The notes: generated by a model from the sequence alone, not told the origin. Positions 9,481-19,226 are shown, counted from the first letter of the stretch. The stretch is 64,000 bases of DNA from Pseudomonas sp. 7SR1 (GCF_900156465.1 NZ_LT707064.1:2388501-2452500), one strand, 5' to 3'. Made by a program: numbers and translations.

Positions 9481-11865
9481 ATGCGCTATTTGCTGATGTT
9501 GCTGCTGTGCTTGCCCCCCTTGGCGAGCGCCCTCGAATTCAATGAGTTCACCCAACGCCTGTCCCTGGGTCAGGCCATGCAGGTTTTCGAAGACGTCAAC
9601 GGCACGGCCACCCTCGACGATGTCATGGCCCAGGCCGCAACCGGTGGCTTCAAGCCCCATGGCAAGGACACCCTCAACGCCGGTTATTCACGGTCGGCGT
9701 TCTGGCTGAAAATCGACCTGCACTACCGTCCCGAGAATCCCCAGGCCCAGCGCACCTGGCTGCTGGAGCTGGCGTATCCGCCGCTGGACCACCTCGACCT
9801 GTACCTGCCGGACGCCACGGGAGCGTATCGCCTGGTTCGCCGGACCGGCGATGCGCTGCCGTTCGCCGCCCGGGAAATTCGCCAGAACAATTATGTCTTC
9901 AGCCTGGACTTCAAGCCCGACCAGCGCCAGACCGTGTATCTGCGCCTGCAGAGCGAGGGGTCGATCCAGGCGCCGCTGACGCTGTGGTCCAGCACCGCTT
10001 ACCTCGAACAGCAACCGGTGCGCCTGTATGTGTTAGGGACCATCTATGGCGTGTTGCTGGGGATGCTGGTCTACAACCTGTTCATCTACCTGAGCGTGCG
10101 AGACACCAGCTACCTCTATTACATCGTCTACATCGCTTCGTTCGGCCTCTATCAGTTGTCGGTCAACGGCGCGGCGGTGGAGTTCTTCTGGCCGGACAGC
10201 CCCTGGTGGGCCAACGCCGCGACGCCGTTCTTCATCGGTTGCGCAGGACTGTTCGGCAGCCAGTTCGCCCGCAGCTTCCTGCAGACCACCCAGTACTGCC
10301 GCTGGATGGACCGGCTGTTGCTGGCCTTGATCGCCTACAGCGCCGTGGTGATCGGCCTGTCTTTGATGACCAGCTACGCCCTGGCACTGCGTCTGGCGAC
10401 ACTACTGGCGCTGGTCTTCACCGTGGTGATCTTTGCCGCCGGGTTGTTCGCCTGGTGGCGCGGGTTGCGGGTGGCTCGTTACTTCATCATCGCCTGGTCG
10501 GCGTTCTTGGTGGGGGGCATCGTCAACACGATGATGGTGCTCGGCTACCTGCCGAACGTCTTCCTGACCATGTACGCCAGCCAGATCGGCTCGGCCATCG
10601 AGGTGGCGCTGTTGTCCCTGGCCCTGGCCGACCGCATCAACGCCATGCGTGAACAGCAGGCCCAGACGCTGTTCGACGCCGGGCAGAAACTGGAAATGCT
10701 CAACCAGCAGTTGGTCCAGGGCAACAAGCTCAAGGACGAATTCCTCGCCACCCTGACCCACGAGCTGCGTACCCCCATGAATGGTGTGATCGGTTCCCTG
10801 GAGCTGATGGAAACCGTCGAAATGGGGGAGGAGCTGATCCAGTACCAGCAGACCGCCGCCGGTTCGGCGCGGGACATGATGCGTATGGTCAACGGTATGC
10901 TCACCCTCACCGAGTTGCAGGCGGGCAAGCTCAAGGTTTCGCCGGCACCGTTCAGCCTTCGCGGGATGATCGATGCCCTGCAGGTGCAGTTCGGCAGCAA
11001 TGCCGGGGCCAAGGGGCTGGATTTCAAGGTTGACGTGGCATCCGGCGTGGCGGATCGCCTGCTGGGGGACAGCGGCAAGCTGGCGCAATGCCTGGAGTGC
11101 CTGTTGGACAATGCCATCAAGTTCACCCGGGTGGGGGGGCTTGCGCTGCGAGTCAGTGGCAGGCCAACGGCGCTCGATCGATGGGCGCTGTCCTTCGCCG
11201 TGATCGATACCGGCATCGGCTTCACCGACCTGGGCGAGGCGACGTTGTACCAGCGGTTCTTCCAGCTCGACGGCTCGATGACCCGTGAGTTCGGTGGTCT
11301 CGGCGTCGGCCTGGCGATTTGCCGGCAACTGGTGGAGTTGCTCGGTGGCCGTTTGACCCATACCTCCGAGCCCGGCCGTGGCAGCCGTTTCCAGCTGGAC
11401 GTCGAATTCGAGACGGCACTGCCCGTGTCCGTGCCCACGCCGTTTTCGTTCGGCGCTCGGCAGGGCGCTCGCCGGCCCCAGGACTGCACGGTGCTGTTGG
11501 CCGATGACAATAGCGTCGATCAGTTGGTCATGCGCGGCATGTTGCTCAAGCTTGGCTATCGGGTGCGTACGGTCGACAACGGGCATGCGGCACTGGAACT
11601 GTTGCAGCAAGACAGTTTCGATGCGGTGTTGCTCGACTGCCAGTCGACCCCGCTGGACGGGGCGGCGGTCTGCTGCCAGATCCGTACCCTGGCCGGGTGT
11701 GAAGATGTGCCGGTGCTGGTGGTCAGTCCCTCCCTGGAGCAGCCTTTCTGTCCCTCGGGTTCTTTGATCGATTACCTGAGCAAACCGGTGAAATTCGAGG
11801 TGTTGCAGACGATCCTGCAACGGCGGGTGCTTTGTCCTAAGCAGGGTGAAAGCGCCGATATTTAG
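9481..11865 (+). CDS. ladS: Hybrid sensor histidine kinase LadS
   Basis: Membrane hybrid kinase that, in P. aeruginosa, feeds the GacS/GacA-RsmY/Z switch towards biofilm and chronic-infection traits. It has 794 residues, close to the known LadS. Domains: signal peptide (1-17); periplasmic 7TMR-DISMED2 sensor (about 30-170); 7TM region (about 180-385); coiled coil; HisKA with H427 in LTHELRTPMNGVIG; HATPase (about 530-650, FGGLGVGLAICRQL); receiver (about 669-785) with D675, D676, D719 and K768. Its place beside thiD and the AidB-like gene matches PA3974 of P. aeruginosa (from memory), which supports LadS over the related RetS, a protein with two receivers. Confidence 0.92.
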   Translation: MRYLLMLLLCLPPLASALEFNEFTQRLSLGQAMQVFEDVNGTATLDDVMAQAATGGFKPHGKDTLNAGYSRSAFWLKIDLHYRPENPQAQRTWLLELAYPPLDHLDLYLPDATGAYRLVRRTGDALPFAAREIRQNNYVFSLDFKPDQRQTVYLRLQSEGSIQAPLTLWSSTAYLEQQPVRLYVLGTIYGVLLGMLVYNLFIYLSVRDTSYLYYIVYIASFGLYQLSVNGAAVEFFWPDSPWWANAATPFFIGCAGLFGSQFARSFLQTTQYCRWMDRLLLALIAYSAVVIGLSLMTSYALALRLATLLALVFTVVIFAAGLFAWWRGLRVARYFIIAWSAFLVGGIVNTMMVLGYLPNVFLTMYASQIGSAIEVALLSLALADRINAMREQQAQTLFDAGQKLEMLNQQLVQGNKLKDEFLATLTHELRTPMNGVIGSLELMETVEMGEELIQYQQTAAGSARDMMRMVNGMLTLTELQAGKLKVSPAPFSLRGMIDALQVQFGSNAGAKGLDFKVDVASGVADRLLGDSGKLAQCLECLLDNAIKFTRVGGLALRVSGRPTALDRWALSFAVIDTGIGFTDLGEATLYQRFFQLDGSMTREFGGLGVGLAICRQLVELLGGRLTHTSEPGRGSRFQLDVEFETALPVSVPTPFSFGARQGARRPQDCTVLLADDNSVDQLVMRGMLLKLGYRVRTVDNGHAALELLQQDSFDAVLLDCQSTPLDGAAVCCQIRTLAGCEDVPVLVVSPSLEQPFCPSGSLIDYLSKPVKFEVLQTILQRRVLCPKQGESADI

Positions 11866-11939
11866 GCAGGTATGACACTTTGTTCGGCCTGGAGGCGGTG
11901 CTTAACTGAAGGTCTGCTGGCCGACCGAGGAGCCCCGTC

Positions 11940-13589
11940 ATGAACCTGCACCAGTTCGCCGAAACCCACGACGTCACCAATCAGCCCCCCTCCCTGGACG
12001 GTGCCAACCTGTATCGCATCGACCTGCCGCTGCAACAGTGGTCGCAGCGTTTTGGCGCTGGCTGGGCACAGGCGCGGATCGATGAGTACGGCGCGCTGGC
12101 CGGTGGGCCGTTGATGGAGGCGGGCTTCCTGGCCAACCAGAACAAGCCGGTGTTTTCCAGCCATGACCGTTATGGCCACCGCATCGACCTGGTGGAATTC
12201 CATCCCGCCTACCATCAGTTGATGCGCACCGCCATCGAGCATGGCCTGCCCAGTCTGCCTTGGGCCCATCCGCAACCCGGTGCCCACGTCGCCCGGGCTT
12301 CGATGACCTACCTGCATAGCCAGGCCGAAGCGGGCACCGGTTGCCCGTTGACCATGACCTTCGCCAGCGTGCCGGCGTTGCGCCTGCAACCGGACCTGGC
12401 CGAGCGCTGGCTGCCGAAAGTGCTCGCCACCGAATACGACCCGCGCAATGTCGGCATGGCGCACAAGGCCGGGGTCACCCTTGGCATGGCGATGACCGAG
12501 AAACAGGGCGGCACCGATGTGCGCGCCAACACCACCAAGGCCTATCCGGTGGGCGCCAGCGGTCCGGGGCAGGCCTATGAGCTGGTGGGTCACAAATGGT
12601 TCTGTTCGGCACCGATGTGCGATGCCTTCCTGACCCTGGCCCAGACCGACAAGGGGTTGAGCTGTTTCCTGCTGCCGCGCCACCGCCCGGACGACACCCG
12701 CAATCAGTTCTACATTCAGCGGTTGAAGAACAAGCTGGGCAATTGTTCCAATGCCTCCAGCGAAGTCGAGTTCCGTGGGGCCCTGGCCTGGATGATGGGC
12801 GAAGAGGGGCGGGGGGTACCGACCATCATCGAGATGGTTGCCATGACACGCTTCGATTGCATGGTCGGTTCCAGCGCCCTGATGCGCCAGGCCCTGACCC
12901 AGGCCAGCCATCATTGCGCGCACCGCCAGGTCGGCGGCCGGTTGCTGAGCGAGCAGCCGCTGATGCAGAACGTCCTGGCCGACCTCGCCCTGGAAAACGA
13001 GGCCGCCCTGGCCCTGAGCCTGCGCATGGGCCGGGCGCTGGATCACTTGAGTGACGAGCACGAGGCCAGGTTCGCCCGGCTGGTGACGGCGGTGGGCAAA
13101 TACTGGATCTGCAAGCGCGCCCCCGGGATGATCAACGAGGCCGCCGAATGCATGGGCGGTGCCGGTTACGTGGAAGACAGCATCCTGCCGCGCCTGTACC
13201 GGGAAGCGCCGGTCAACTCGACATGGGAAGGCTCCGGCAACGTGCAATGCCTGGATGTATTGCGGGCCCTGTCCAAGGAGCCGGGGGTGCTGGAAGTGCT
13301 GTTCAGCGAACTGGGCGACGGCCACGGCGACAAACGCCTGGCCGCCCATATCGAGGGACTGCACACGGCGTTCAAGGACACCGACGACATCCAGTACCGC
13401 GCCCGGCAGTTGACCGAAGACATCGCCGTGGGCCTGCAAGCCAGGCTGTTGCTGGAGGCGGGGAACAGCGAGGTCAGCGATGCCTTCATCGCAAGTCGCC
13501 TGGGTTCGACCGGCCGGGCGTATGGAGCCCTGCCTCGGGGGTTGAATGTCGAGGCGATCGTGGCGCGCTCGACTCCGCATGGCTTTTAG
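11940..13589 (+). CDS. Acyl-CoA dehydrogenase, AidB-like
   Basis: A 549-residue flavoprotein of the AidB branch of acyl-CoA dehydrogenases. Visible features are the FAD-contact stretch GMAMTEKQGGTDVRANTTKA (about residue 182), the FxEMVAMTRFDCMVGSSALMRQAL helix region and the C-terminal family segment EAPVNSTWEGSGNVQCLDVL. Escherichia AidB belongs to the adaptive response to alkylation, but its substrate is unsettled, so no reaction is asserted. It lies 74 bp after ladS with an AGGAGC ribosome site ahead of the ATG. Confidence 0.88.
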   Translation: MNLHQFAETHDVTNQPPSLDGANLYRIDLPLQQWSQRFGAGWAQARIDEYGALAGGPLMEAGFLANQNKPVFSSHDRYGHRIDLVEFHPAYHQLMRTAIEHGLPSLPWAHPQPGAHVARASMTYLHSQAEAGTGCPLTMTFASVPALRLQPDLAERWLPKVLATEYDPRNVGMAHKAGVTLGMAMTEKQGGTDVRANTTKAYPVGASGPGQAYELVGHKWFCSAPMCDAFLTLAQTDKGLSCFLLPRHRPDDTRNQFYIQRLKNKLGNCSNASSEVEFRGALAWMMGEEGRGVPTIIEMVAMTRFDCMVGSSALMRQALTQASHHCAHRQVGGRLLSEQPLMQNVLADLALENEAALALSLRMGRALDHLSDEHEARFARLVTAVGKYWICKRAPGMINEAAECMGGAGYVEDSILPRLYREAPVNSTWEGSGNVQCLDVLRALSKEPGVLEVLFSELGDGHGDKRLAAHIEGLHTAFKDTDDIQYRARQLTEDIAVGLQARLLLEAGNSEVSDAFIASRLGSTGRAYGALPRGLNVEAIVARSTPHGF

Positions 13590-13603
13590 AAACACCACCT
13601 CTC

Positions 13604-13637
13604 CCTGTGGGAGCGATCAAGCTGGCCTCCACAGGGG
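13604..13637. repeat. Degenerate single REP element
   Basis: CCCTGTGGGAGCGAT and its imperfect inverted partner CCTCCACAGGGG form one hairpin in the gap before amn. It is a diverged relative of the REP family. Confidence 0.5.
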
Positions 13638-13748
13638 CTGAAGATCAATTGTGGGTGAATGATCGAGCGCGCCAATACGCCACTGTTCCCGTCGGGCGGC
13701 GATGCAGGCAAGATGAAGGCCTGCAAGTCAGAACACAGGAAGCTGATC

Positions 13749-15212
13749 GTGACCGAAGCGTTTATTGTCGTTCAAACCGCCGAGCAAGCCGTAGACCGGC
13801 TCGCGGCACTGCACGAGCGTGCGACCACCGCGCTGAACCAGGCGCTCATGCGTTACCTCAAGGATCGAATCGAACCGGATGCCGAGCAGCGGGCCTTGTT
13901 TCGCTATCCCGCCCTGCGCCTGACCTACCATTGCCACGGCGAAGTCCCACAAACCACCCGGGCCTACGCCAAGGTCCAGCTGCCGGGCACTTATTGCGTC
14001 ACCGTTACCCACCCTGCCGCGTTCCGTAAATACCTGCTGGAACAGCTCGTCCCGCTGATGCATGACTTTACCGTCACCGTGGAAGTGGGTGTCAGCGAAC
14101 AGAACATCCCGTACCCGTACGTGGTCGAGCAGGGTGACGAACTGGCCGGCTCCGGCGTGACGGCAGCGGTGCTGGCGCGGGTTTTCCCCAGCACAGACCT
14201 GTCGGCCGCCACCGACGGCATCGCCGACGGGCTCTATGACTGGGAAAATACCGACCCGCTGCCCCTGGCGCTGTTCGATGCCGCCCGCGTGGACTTCTCC
14301 CTGCGCCGACTGGTGCACTACACCGGTAGCGACTGGCGCCATGTGCAACCTTGGATCCTGCTGACCAACTATCACCGCTATGTCGACCAGTTCATCGTCC
14401 ACGGCCTGGAGCAGTTGCGCAGCGATCCGCGTTTCGTGCGTATGGTCCTGCCGGGCAACGTGATCATCGACAAGAACATGGACCACGGCGAAGCCTCGGC
14501 CATCGCCGCCGGCGTGGTCTGGCACCGCTACCAGATGCCGGCCTATCACCTGCAGGCCAGCGACGGCCATGGCGTGACCCTGGTGAACATCGGGGTGGGT
14601 CCGTCCAACGCCAAGAACATTACCGACCACCTGGCGGTACTGCGACCGCATTGCTGGCTGATGATCGGTCACTGCGGCGGCCTGCGGCAGTCCCAGACCA
14701 TCGGCGACTATGTCCTGGCCCACGCCTACATGCGCCGCGATGGCATCCTCGACCGGGTGGTACCGCCAAACATTCCGATTCCGGCCCTGGCGGAAGTGCA
14801 ACTGGCGCTCCAGCAGGCCGCGGCGAATATCACCGGCGAGAAGGGCGACGAGCTGAAGAAGCGCCTGCGTACCGGCACGGTACTGACCTACGATGACCGC
14901 AACTGGGAACTGCGCTGGGCCCAGGAACGTCCGTTGATCAACCTGTCTCGCGCCGTGGCGGTGGATATGGAGAGCGGCACCATCGCGGCCCAGGGTTATC
15001 GCCTGCGGGTGCCGTATGGCACGTTGCTGTGCGTTTCGGACAAGCCGCTGCACAGCGAGATCAAGCTGCCCGGTTCGGCCAACGCGTTCTATGAACGGGC
15101 GGTCAACCAGCACCTGAAGATCGGCATCGCCGCGCTGGACCTGCTGCGCACCGAGCTGAACTCCTTGCACTCCCGCAAGCTGCGCAGCTTCGACGAGCCT
15201 CCGTTCCGCTGA
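13749..15212 (+). CDS. amn: AMP nucleosidase
   Basis: Hydrolyses AMP to adenine and ribose 5-phosphate, controlling the purine nucleotide pool. An N-terminal AMP-nucleosidase domain (to about residue 170) precedes a purine-phosphorylase-like catalytic domain with GVGPSNAKNITDHL, MIGHCGGLR and the nucleoside-binding DMESGTIAAQG. I chose the GTG at 13749 because AGGAAG sits 6 nt before it, giving 487 residues. In-frame ATGs at 13713 and 13659 would add 12 or 30 residues and have poorer ribosome sites. It ends 69 bp before rluE. Confidence 0.92.
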   Translation: MTEAFIVVQTAEQAVDRLAALHERATTALNQALMRYLKDRIEPDAEQRALFRYPALRLTYHCHGEVPQTTRAYAKVQLPGTYCVTVTHPAAFRKYLLEQLVPLMHDFTVTVEVGVSEQNIPYPYVVEQGDELAGSGVTAAVLARVFPSTDLSAATDGIADGLYDWENTDPLPLALFDAARVDFSLRRLVHYTGSDWRHVQPWILLTNYHRYVDQFIVHGLEQLRSDPRFVRMVLPGNVIIDKNMDHGEASAIAAGVVWHRYQMPAYHLQASDGHGVTLVNIGVGPSNAKNITDHLAVLRPHCWLMIGHCGGLRQSQTIGDYVLAHAYMRRDGILDRVVPPNIPIPALAEVQLALQQAAANITGEKGDELKKRLRTGTVLTYDDRNWELRWAQERPLINLSRAVAVDMESGTIAAQGYRLRVPYGTLLCVSDKPLHSEIKLPGSANAFYERAVNQHLKIGIAALDLLRTELNSLHSRKLRSFDEPPFR

Positions 15213-15281
15213 TGTGACGGTGGTTATTTAGCGGTCGGGCCACTAGCATTGGCGGCCCTGATCGCTAGATGCCGTGCCACT

Positions 15282-15917
15282 ATGTCCCGTTCTCCTCGTC
15301 CCGCTTCCCGTCGTCCCGGCGCGAAGCCACAGGCAACCGCGCCGCGCCGCGTGGCCAAGCCCCCGCCGGCGGAGCCGAAGCTGATCCTGTTCAACAAACC
15401 CTTCGATGTGCTGACCCAGTTCAGCGATGGCCAGGGGCGGGCGACGCTCAAGGATTTCATCGACATACCGGGCATTTATCCGGCCGGGCGATTGGATCGC
15501 GACAGTGAAGGGTTGCTGCTGCTCACCAACGATGGGCAATTGCAGGCGCGCATTGCCGACCCTAGGCATAAGCTGGCCAAGACCTATTGGGTGCAGGTGG
15601 AAGGCGAGCCGAGTGCCGGGCAGTTGCAGCGTCTGCGCGATGGCGTGGAGTTGAACGACGGCATGACCTTGCCGGCCGAGGCGCGGCAGTTGGATGAGCC
15701 GCAGCTGTGGCCACGCAACCCACCCGTGCGCTTTCGCAAGAGCGTGCCTACGAGCTGGCTGGAATTGGTGATTCGCGAGGGGCGCAACCGCCAGGTCCGG
15801 CGCATGACCGCTGCGGTGGGCTTGCCGACGTTGCGCCTGGTGCGGGTCAGGATCGGCGACTGGACGATCGAAGGGCTCGACCAGGGCCAGTGGAAGGAAG
15901 TGCCGGCGCGCTTATAG
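15282..15917 (+). CDS. rluE: 23S rRNA pseudouridine synthase, RluE-type
   Basis: Pseudouridine synthase of the RsuA/RluB/E/F branch, expected to modify a single 23S rRNA uridine (U2457 in E. coli). The catalytic aspartate is in [17 protein letters not shown]. The [20 protein letters not shown] motif follows. The N-terminus is a basic, proline-rich tail, and there is no S4 domain, as in RluE. The start is ATG at 15282, giving 211 residues; an upstream ATG at 15249 is less likely. The last 6 bp overlap the convergent DUF2788 gene. Confidence 0.88.
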   Translation: MSRSPRPASRRPGAKPQATAPRRVAKPPPAEPKLILFNKPFDVLTQFSDGQGRATLKDFIDIPGIYPAGRLDRDSEGLLLLTNDGQLQARIADPRHKLAKTYWVQVEGEPSAGQLQRLRDGVELNDGMTLPAEARQLDEPQLWPRNPPVRFRKSVPTSWLELVIREGRNRQVRRMTAAVGLPTLRLVRVRIGDWTIEGLDQGQWKEVPARL

Positions 15918-16121
15918 CGTCCCGGATTCGATCAGGCCGATCACCACGCTCTTGATGATGAACGCTGCCACGCCAAGGCCCAGCACGAAGAACAGGATGA
16001 ACGAGCCGAAGCGTCCGGCCTTGGATTTCTTGGCCAGGTCCCAGACGATGAAACCCATGAAAATGATCAGGATGCTGACCAGGCCAGTCATCATCCACTC
16101 TTCGAAAACGGCAGGATCCAT
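15912..16121 (-). CDS. DUF2788 family small membrane protein
   Basis: A 69-residue protein with two predicted membrane helices (about 12-29 and 41-63) separated by a basic KKSKAGR loop, matching DUF2788. The function is unknown. It converges on rluE, sharing 6 bp. The short size and even hydrophobicity suggest a small inner-membrane protein. Confidence 0.85.
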   Translation of the reverse strand: MDPAVFEEWMMTGLVSILIIFMGFIVWDLAKKSKAGRFGSFILFFVLGLGVAAFIIKSVVIGLIESGTL

Positions 16122-16237
16122 CGAAACACTCCGGCGTGGGCGGGGTTGAAAAGGCGCGGCGAGTATACGGCATGGTGCAAGCGCGGGGGATTGGCCTGCG
16201 GCGGTGTGTCGCAGCTATTCATCGCCTGGGCTGACGC

Positions 16238-16332
16238 GATCGCGAGCAAGCTCGCTCCCACGTTGGATTTATGACAAGCGCAATATCCATGCGCCCGGCC
16301 CCCCTGTGGGAGCGAGCTTGCTCGCGATGGCG
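16238..16332. repeat. REPIN-like palindromic repeat pair
   Basis: ATCGCGAGCAAGCTCGCTCC and its inverted copy GGGAGCGAGCTTGCTCGCGA lie about 50 bp apart between the DUF2788 and Lrp genes. This is a near-perfect copy of the family. Confidence 0.8.
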
Positions 16333-16398
16333 GCATTACCGCTGTCAGTGATTTGGCCGGTCCACCGCCATCGCTTGCTCAGGATTTCATGGGGATAT

Positions 16399-16878
16399 TC
16401 AGTTACGCAGGTGAGTCAACGGCAACTCGGTGCTGTTGAGCACCTGGTTCAGTACGAAGCTCGAACGCACGCTGGTCACGCCGTCGATCCGGGTCAGGTG
16501 TCCCAGCAGCAGCTTTTGGTAATGGTCCATGTCCGGTACCACCACCTTGAGCTGGTAGTCCGCGTCCATGCCGGTCACCAGGCTGCATTCCAGGACCTGC
16601 GGCAGGTTGCGGATGGCCGCCTCGAAATTCTCGAAACGCTCGGGCGTGTGGCGATCCATGCCGATCAGCACATAGGCCGTCAGGCTCAGGCCGAGCATCT
16701 TGCGATCGAGCAGGGCGACCTGGCGTGAAATATAACCGTCGTCTTCCAGCTGCTTGACTCGTCGCGAGCAAGGGGAGGGCGACAGACCGATGCGCTCGGC
16801 CAGTTCCTGGTTGGAGATCCGCGCATCGCGCTGCAATTCCGCCAATATGCTCAGGTCGTAACGGTCGAGTTTGCTCAT
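16399..16878 (-). CDS. Lrp/AsnC family transcriptional regulator
   Basis: A 159-residue feast/famine regulator. An N-terminal winged helix (LDRYDLSILAELQRDARIS, then ELAERIGLSPSPCSRRVKQL) is followed by the RAM/AsnC effector domain (about 68-150, LTAYVLIGMDR, SLVTGMDADYQLKVV). It probably binds an amino acid and may control a divergent or distant gene. The DNA upstream holds an sRNA candidate in the opposite direction, which makes that RNA a plausible target. No transporter or catabolic gene adjoins it. Confidence 0.88.
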   Translation of the reverse strand: MSKLDRYDLSILAELQRDARISNQELAERIGLSPSPCSRRVKQLEDDGYISRQVALLDRKMLGLSLTAYVLIGMDRHTPERFENFEAAIRNLPQVLECSLVTGMDADYQLKVVVPDMDHYQKLLLGHLTRIDGVTSVRSSFVLNQVLNSTELPLTHLRN

Positions 16879-16999
16879 CGGTCGGGCCTTTATCTTGATA
16901 ATTGCGGCAGATTATCTCTCTGGGGTTAAAAATTGCGCAAGTGATGTTTAAAGCAGCAATCTTCGCAATCATCTGTCGGCCCGTGAAGCCTATCCTTAT

Positions 17000-17192
17000 C
17001 ACCAAGATCACTGCTCGGACAAACAGTCCAGTGCAGCCCGCCGAATCAGGCCGGCTGCGGTCGCGGCACCCACCGGTGCCGGCAGGCCCCCGAGCTGCAC
17101 ACTGTCCAGAAGACGGCGTGAGGTGAGCCGACGTCAAAAGCGTCGAGCACGGACAAAATTCACAAGGGGAGGCCGACGGGCCTCCCTTTTTT
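17000..17192 (+). ncRNA. Candidate structured small RNA
   Basis: The 400-bp gap between the divergent Lrp gene and the DUF6515 gene has no convincing reading frame but ends in a strong plus-strand intrinsic terminator. Inside it, GTGCAGC (17031) pairs with GCTGCAC (17094), extended by ACAGT/ACTGT. GGCACC (17065) pairs with GGTGCC (17075). A possible -10 (TATCCT, 16991) would start the RNA near 17000; the 5' end is a guess. I do not recognise a known family (not 6S, SRP, RNase P, RsmX/Y/Z or PrrF). Confidence 0.4.
17167..17192 (+). terminator. Intrinsic terminator
   Basis: GGGAGGCC, a GACG loop and GGCCTCCC form an 8-bp GC-rich stem followed directly by six T. It can only end a plus-strand transcript that starts in the gap after the divergent Lrp gene. 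Confidence 0.8.
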
Positions 17193-17278
17193 ATGCCTGC
17201 GAAATAAGCCCCGGGGCTGATAATCTGTGCAGAACCGGCCTGGGCTTTTCCAGTCTCATGTTCAGGCCCTGAACCCGT

Positions 17279-18259
17279 GTGAGGAATTTCATGAAGTCGC
17301 GCATCTGGCGTTTGGCAGGTGTTGGTCTGTTGTGGGCAAGTGTCAGTGCGCAGGGAATGGCCGACGATCAGCAGAATCGTGGCGGCCCGCAGGGTTACCC
17401 AGGCCAGCCCCGGCCCCAAGGCAACGAGATCATTCGTGGCGATAACAGTCGGCAGTTCGAGGTCCAGCCGCAGTACCCCAGTGGGCAGCAGGACGTTCGT
17501 CCACCTTACGATCCCAACGCCTACGGTCGCCCGCCGCAGCAGCAACCCGGCAACAACCTGCCGATCCAGGGCCGTCCCGACAGCGTGACCCAGACCCGGG
17601 AGCCGCAGCCGGGTTACTACCGCGATATTCCGCGCCGCAGCGAGGGTTACCCGGCCAATGGGTCGCGACCTGGCCATGACAGCCGTCCCGATCCGCACTG
17701 GGCCGGTAGACCGGACGGGCATGGCAACGGCTGGGGCCCAGGGCCGCAGTATCGTCCCGGGTATGTGATCGACCGTTTTCCGGACCGTCACTATCGCGTG
17801 CCCTATCGCGGCGAGGATTATTTCTATTCGGGTGGCTACTGGTATCGACCCCAGGGGCCGCGCTACGTCGTGGTGCAGCCGCCACGAGGCATTCGTACCC
17901 GTTATCTGCCCGATTACGCCCGGGAAGTGTGGATCGGCAGTTCGCTGTTTTTCCTCGCTGCCGGGGCCTATTACATCTATGAAGCCAACACCCGGGATTA
18001 TGTGGTGGTCGACGCGCCGGTGGCCAACCCGCAGCCGCAGCCCCAAGGCAACGGTTTCGACGTGTTGGCTTATCCGGCCAACGGCCAGTCCCCCGAACAG
18101 GTCAACCAGGATGGCTACGAGTGCTATCGCTGGGCAGTGCAGCAGAGCGGCTTCGACCCGCGCAACTACACCTACCCGCCGGCACCGGAAGTGGTACAGA
18201 CCTATCGCCAGGCCCAGGGTGGTTGCTTGAGCAGCCGTGGGTATCAGGTGACTTACTGA
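17279..18259 (+). CDS. Secreted DUF6515-like protein, proline/glycine/tyrosine-rich
   Basis: A 326-residue protein of unknown function. It has a signal peptide (about 1-24, ending SAQGMA), then a long low-complexity stretch rich in Pro, Gln, Gly, Arg and Tyr (25-160). A conserved block follows (VPYRGEDYFYSGGYWYRPQG, then a hydrophobic segment LFFLAAGAYYIYEA). The C-terminal part DGYECYRWAVQQSGFDP with two cysteines resembles DUF6515-type proteins. It is probably envelope-located. GTGAGGAA gives a good ribosome site. The sRNA terminator lies 87 bp upstream. Confidence 0.78.
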   Translation: MRNFMKSRIWRLAGVGLLWASVSAQGMADDQQNRGGPQGYPGQPRPQGNEIIRGDNSRQFEVQPQYPSGQQDVRPPYDPNAYGRPPQQQPGNNLPIQGRPDSVTQTREPQPGYYRDIPRRSEGYPANGSRPGHDSRPDPHWAGRPDGHGNGWGPGPQYRPGYVIDRFPDRHYRVPYRGEDYFYSGGYWYRPQGPRYVVVQPPRGIRTRYLPDYAREVWIGSSLFFLAAGAYYIYEANTRDYVVVDAPVANPQPQPQGNGFDVLAYPANGQSPEQVNQDGYECYRWAVQQSGFDPRNYTYPPAPEVVQTYRQAQGGCLSSRGYQVTY

Positions 18260-18304
18260 TACCCACAACCGAATCAGCGTCGACACCTGCTTCTGTGTCC
18301 GGCA

Positions 18305-19198
18305 TCAAGCGCTGGTGTGCTTCACCACTTCCGACGGATCGGCATGGACCAACACTTCTGCCTTCGGATAGGCCTGGTGGATGGCGTCGGCGGCCTGGTC
18401 GCTGAGGCCATGGGCCACGGACAGGGTCAGGTCCCCTGGTAACTCCAGGTGCAACTGCACGAACCAGTGGTTGCCGGAGATTCGCGTACGCAGGTCATGG
18501 GCACCGAGCACGCCCGGCACGGCGCAAGCCAGTTCCAGCATATGCTGGCTGACATCGGGCGGCAGTTCCTCGTCCATCAGCACCGCGAAGCTTTCCCGGG
18601 CGATCTGCACGGCGCTCCACAGAATGTACGCGGCGATGCCCAGGCCGAACCACGCATCGACCTGGAACCAGCCGAGCCCGGCCAGCACCAGTGCTACCAG
18701 GATGCTGCCATTGAGCAACAGGTCGGAGCGGTAATGCAGCGAGTCGGCACGCACCGCGTTGGAGCCAGTGGCACGGATGACTCGATGCTGCAACGCCAGC
18801 AGCGCCAGGGTCAGCACCAACGAAAACACGATCACACCGACACTCAGCCAGGGCGCATCCACCGGGACCGGCGCTTTCATGCGTTCGAACGCCTGCAGCG
18901 CGATGAGCACGGCACTGCCCCCGATGAACAGCGCCTGGGCCATGCCGGCCAGGGACTCGGCCTTGCCGTGCCCGTAGCGGTGGTCGTCGTCGGCGGGGCG
19001 CAGGGCGTAATGCACCGCCAACAGGTTGAGCAGTGAGGTGACACCGTCCAGCGCCGAGTCGGTCAGGCCGGCGAGCATGCTCACCGACCCGCTCAACCAC
19101 CAGGCCAGGGCCTTGGCGACGATCAGGATCAACGCCACGGCCACCGAGGCGCGGGTGGCCAGGCGCAGCAAACGGGCATGCTCGGTGCTGGTAGTCAT
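18305..19198 (-). CDS. fieF: Cation diffusion facilitator (zinc/iron efflux)
   Basis: A 297-residue CDF exporter in the inner membrane with six membrane helices and a cytosolic C-terminal dimer domain. Metal-site motifs are LTDSALDGVTSLLNL in helix 2 and ADSLHYRSDLLLNG in helix 5, with the YGHGKAESLAG loop between. This is the FieF/YiiP subgroup, with the short intermembrane loop lacking a His-rich stretch. It ends 46 bp from the convergent DUF6515 gene, and a lipoprotein gene lies just upstream. Confidence 0.9.
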   Translation of the reverse strand: MTTSTEHARLLRLATRASVAVALILIVAKALAWWLSGSVSMLAGLTDSALDGVTSLLNLLAVHYALRPADDDHRYGHGKAESLAGMAQALFIGGSAVLIALQAFERMKAPVPVDAPWLSVGVIVFSLVLTLALLALQHRVIRATGSNAVRADSLHYRSDLLLNGSILVALVLAGLGWFQVDAWFGLGIAAYILWSAVQIARESFAVLMDEELPPDVSQHMLELACAVPGVLGAHDLRTRISGNHWFVQLHLELPGDLTLSVAHGLSDQAADAIHQAYPKAEVLVHADPSEVVKHTSA

Positions 19199-19226
19199 GA
19201 CGCGCTCGTTCCTTCGGCGGCGCCCT

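Noticed and set aside
16902..17126. A 74-codon plus-strand frame in the Lrp-DUF6515 gap
   Set aside because: No ribosome site of note, a composition unlike coding sequence after residue 30, and overlap with strong RNA stem arms; the region fits an RNA better.
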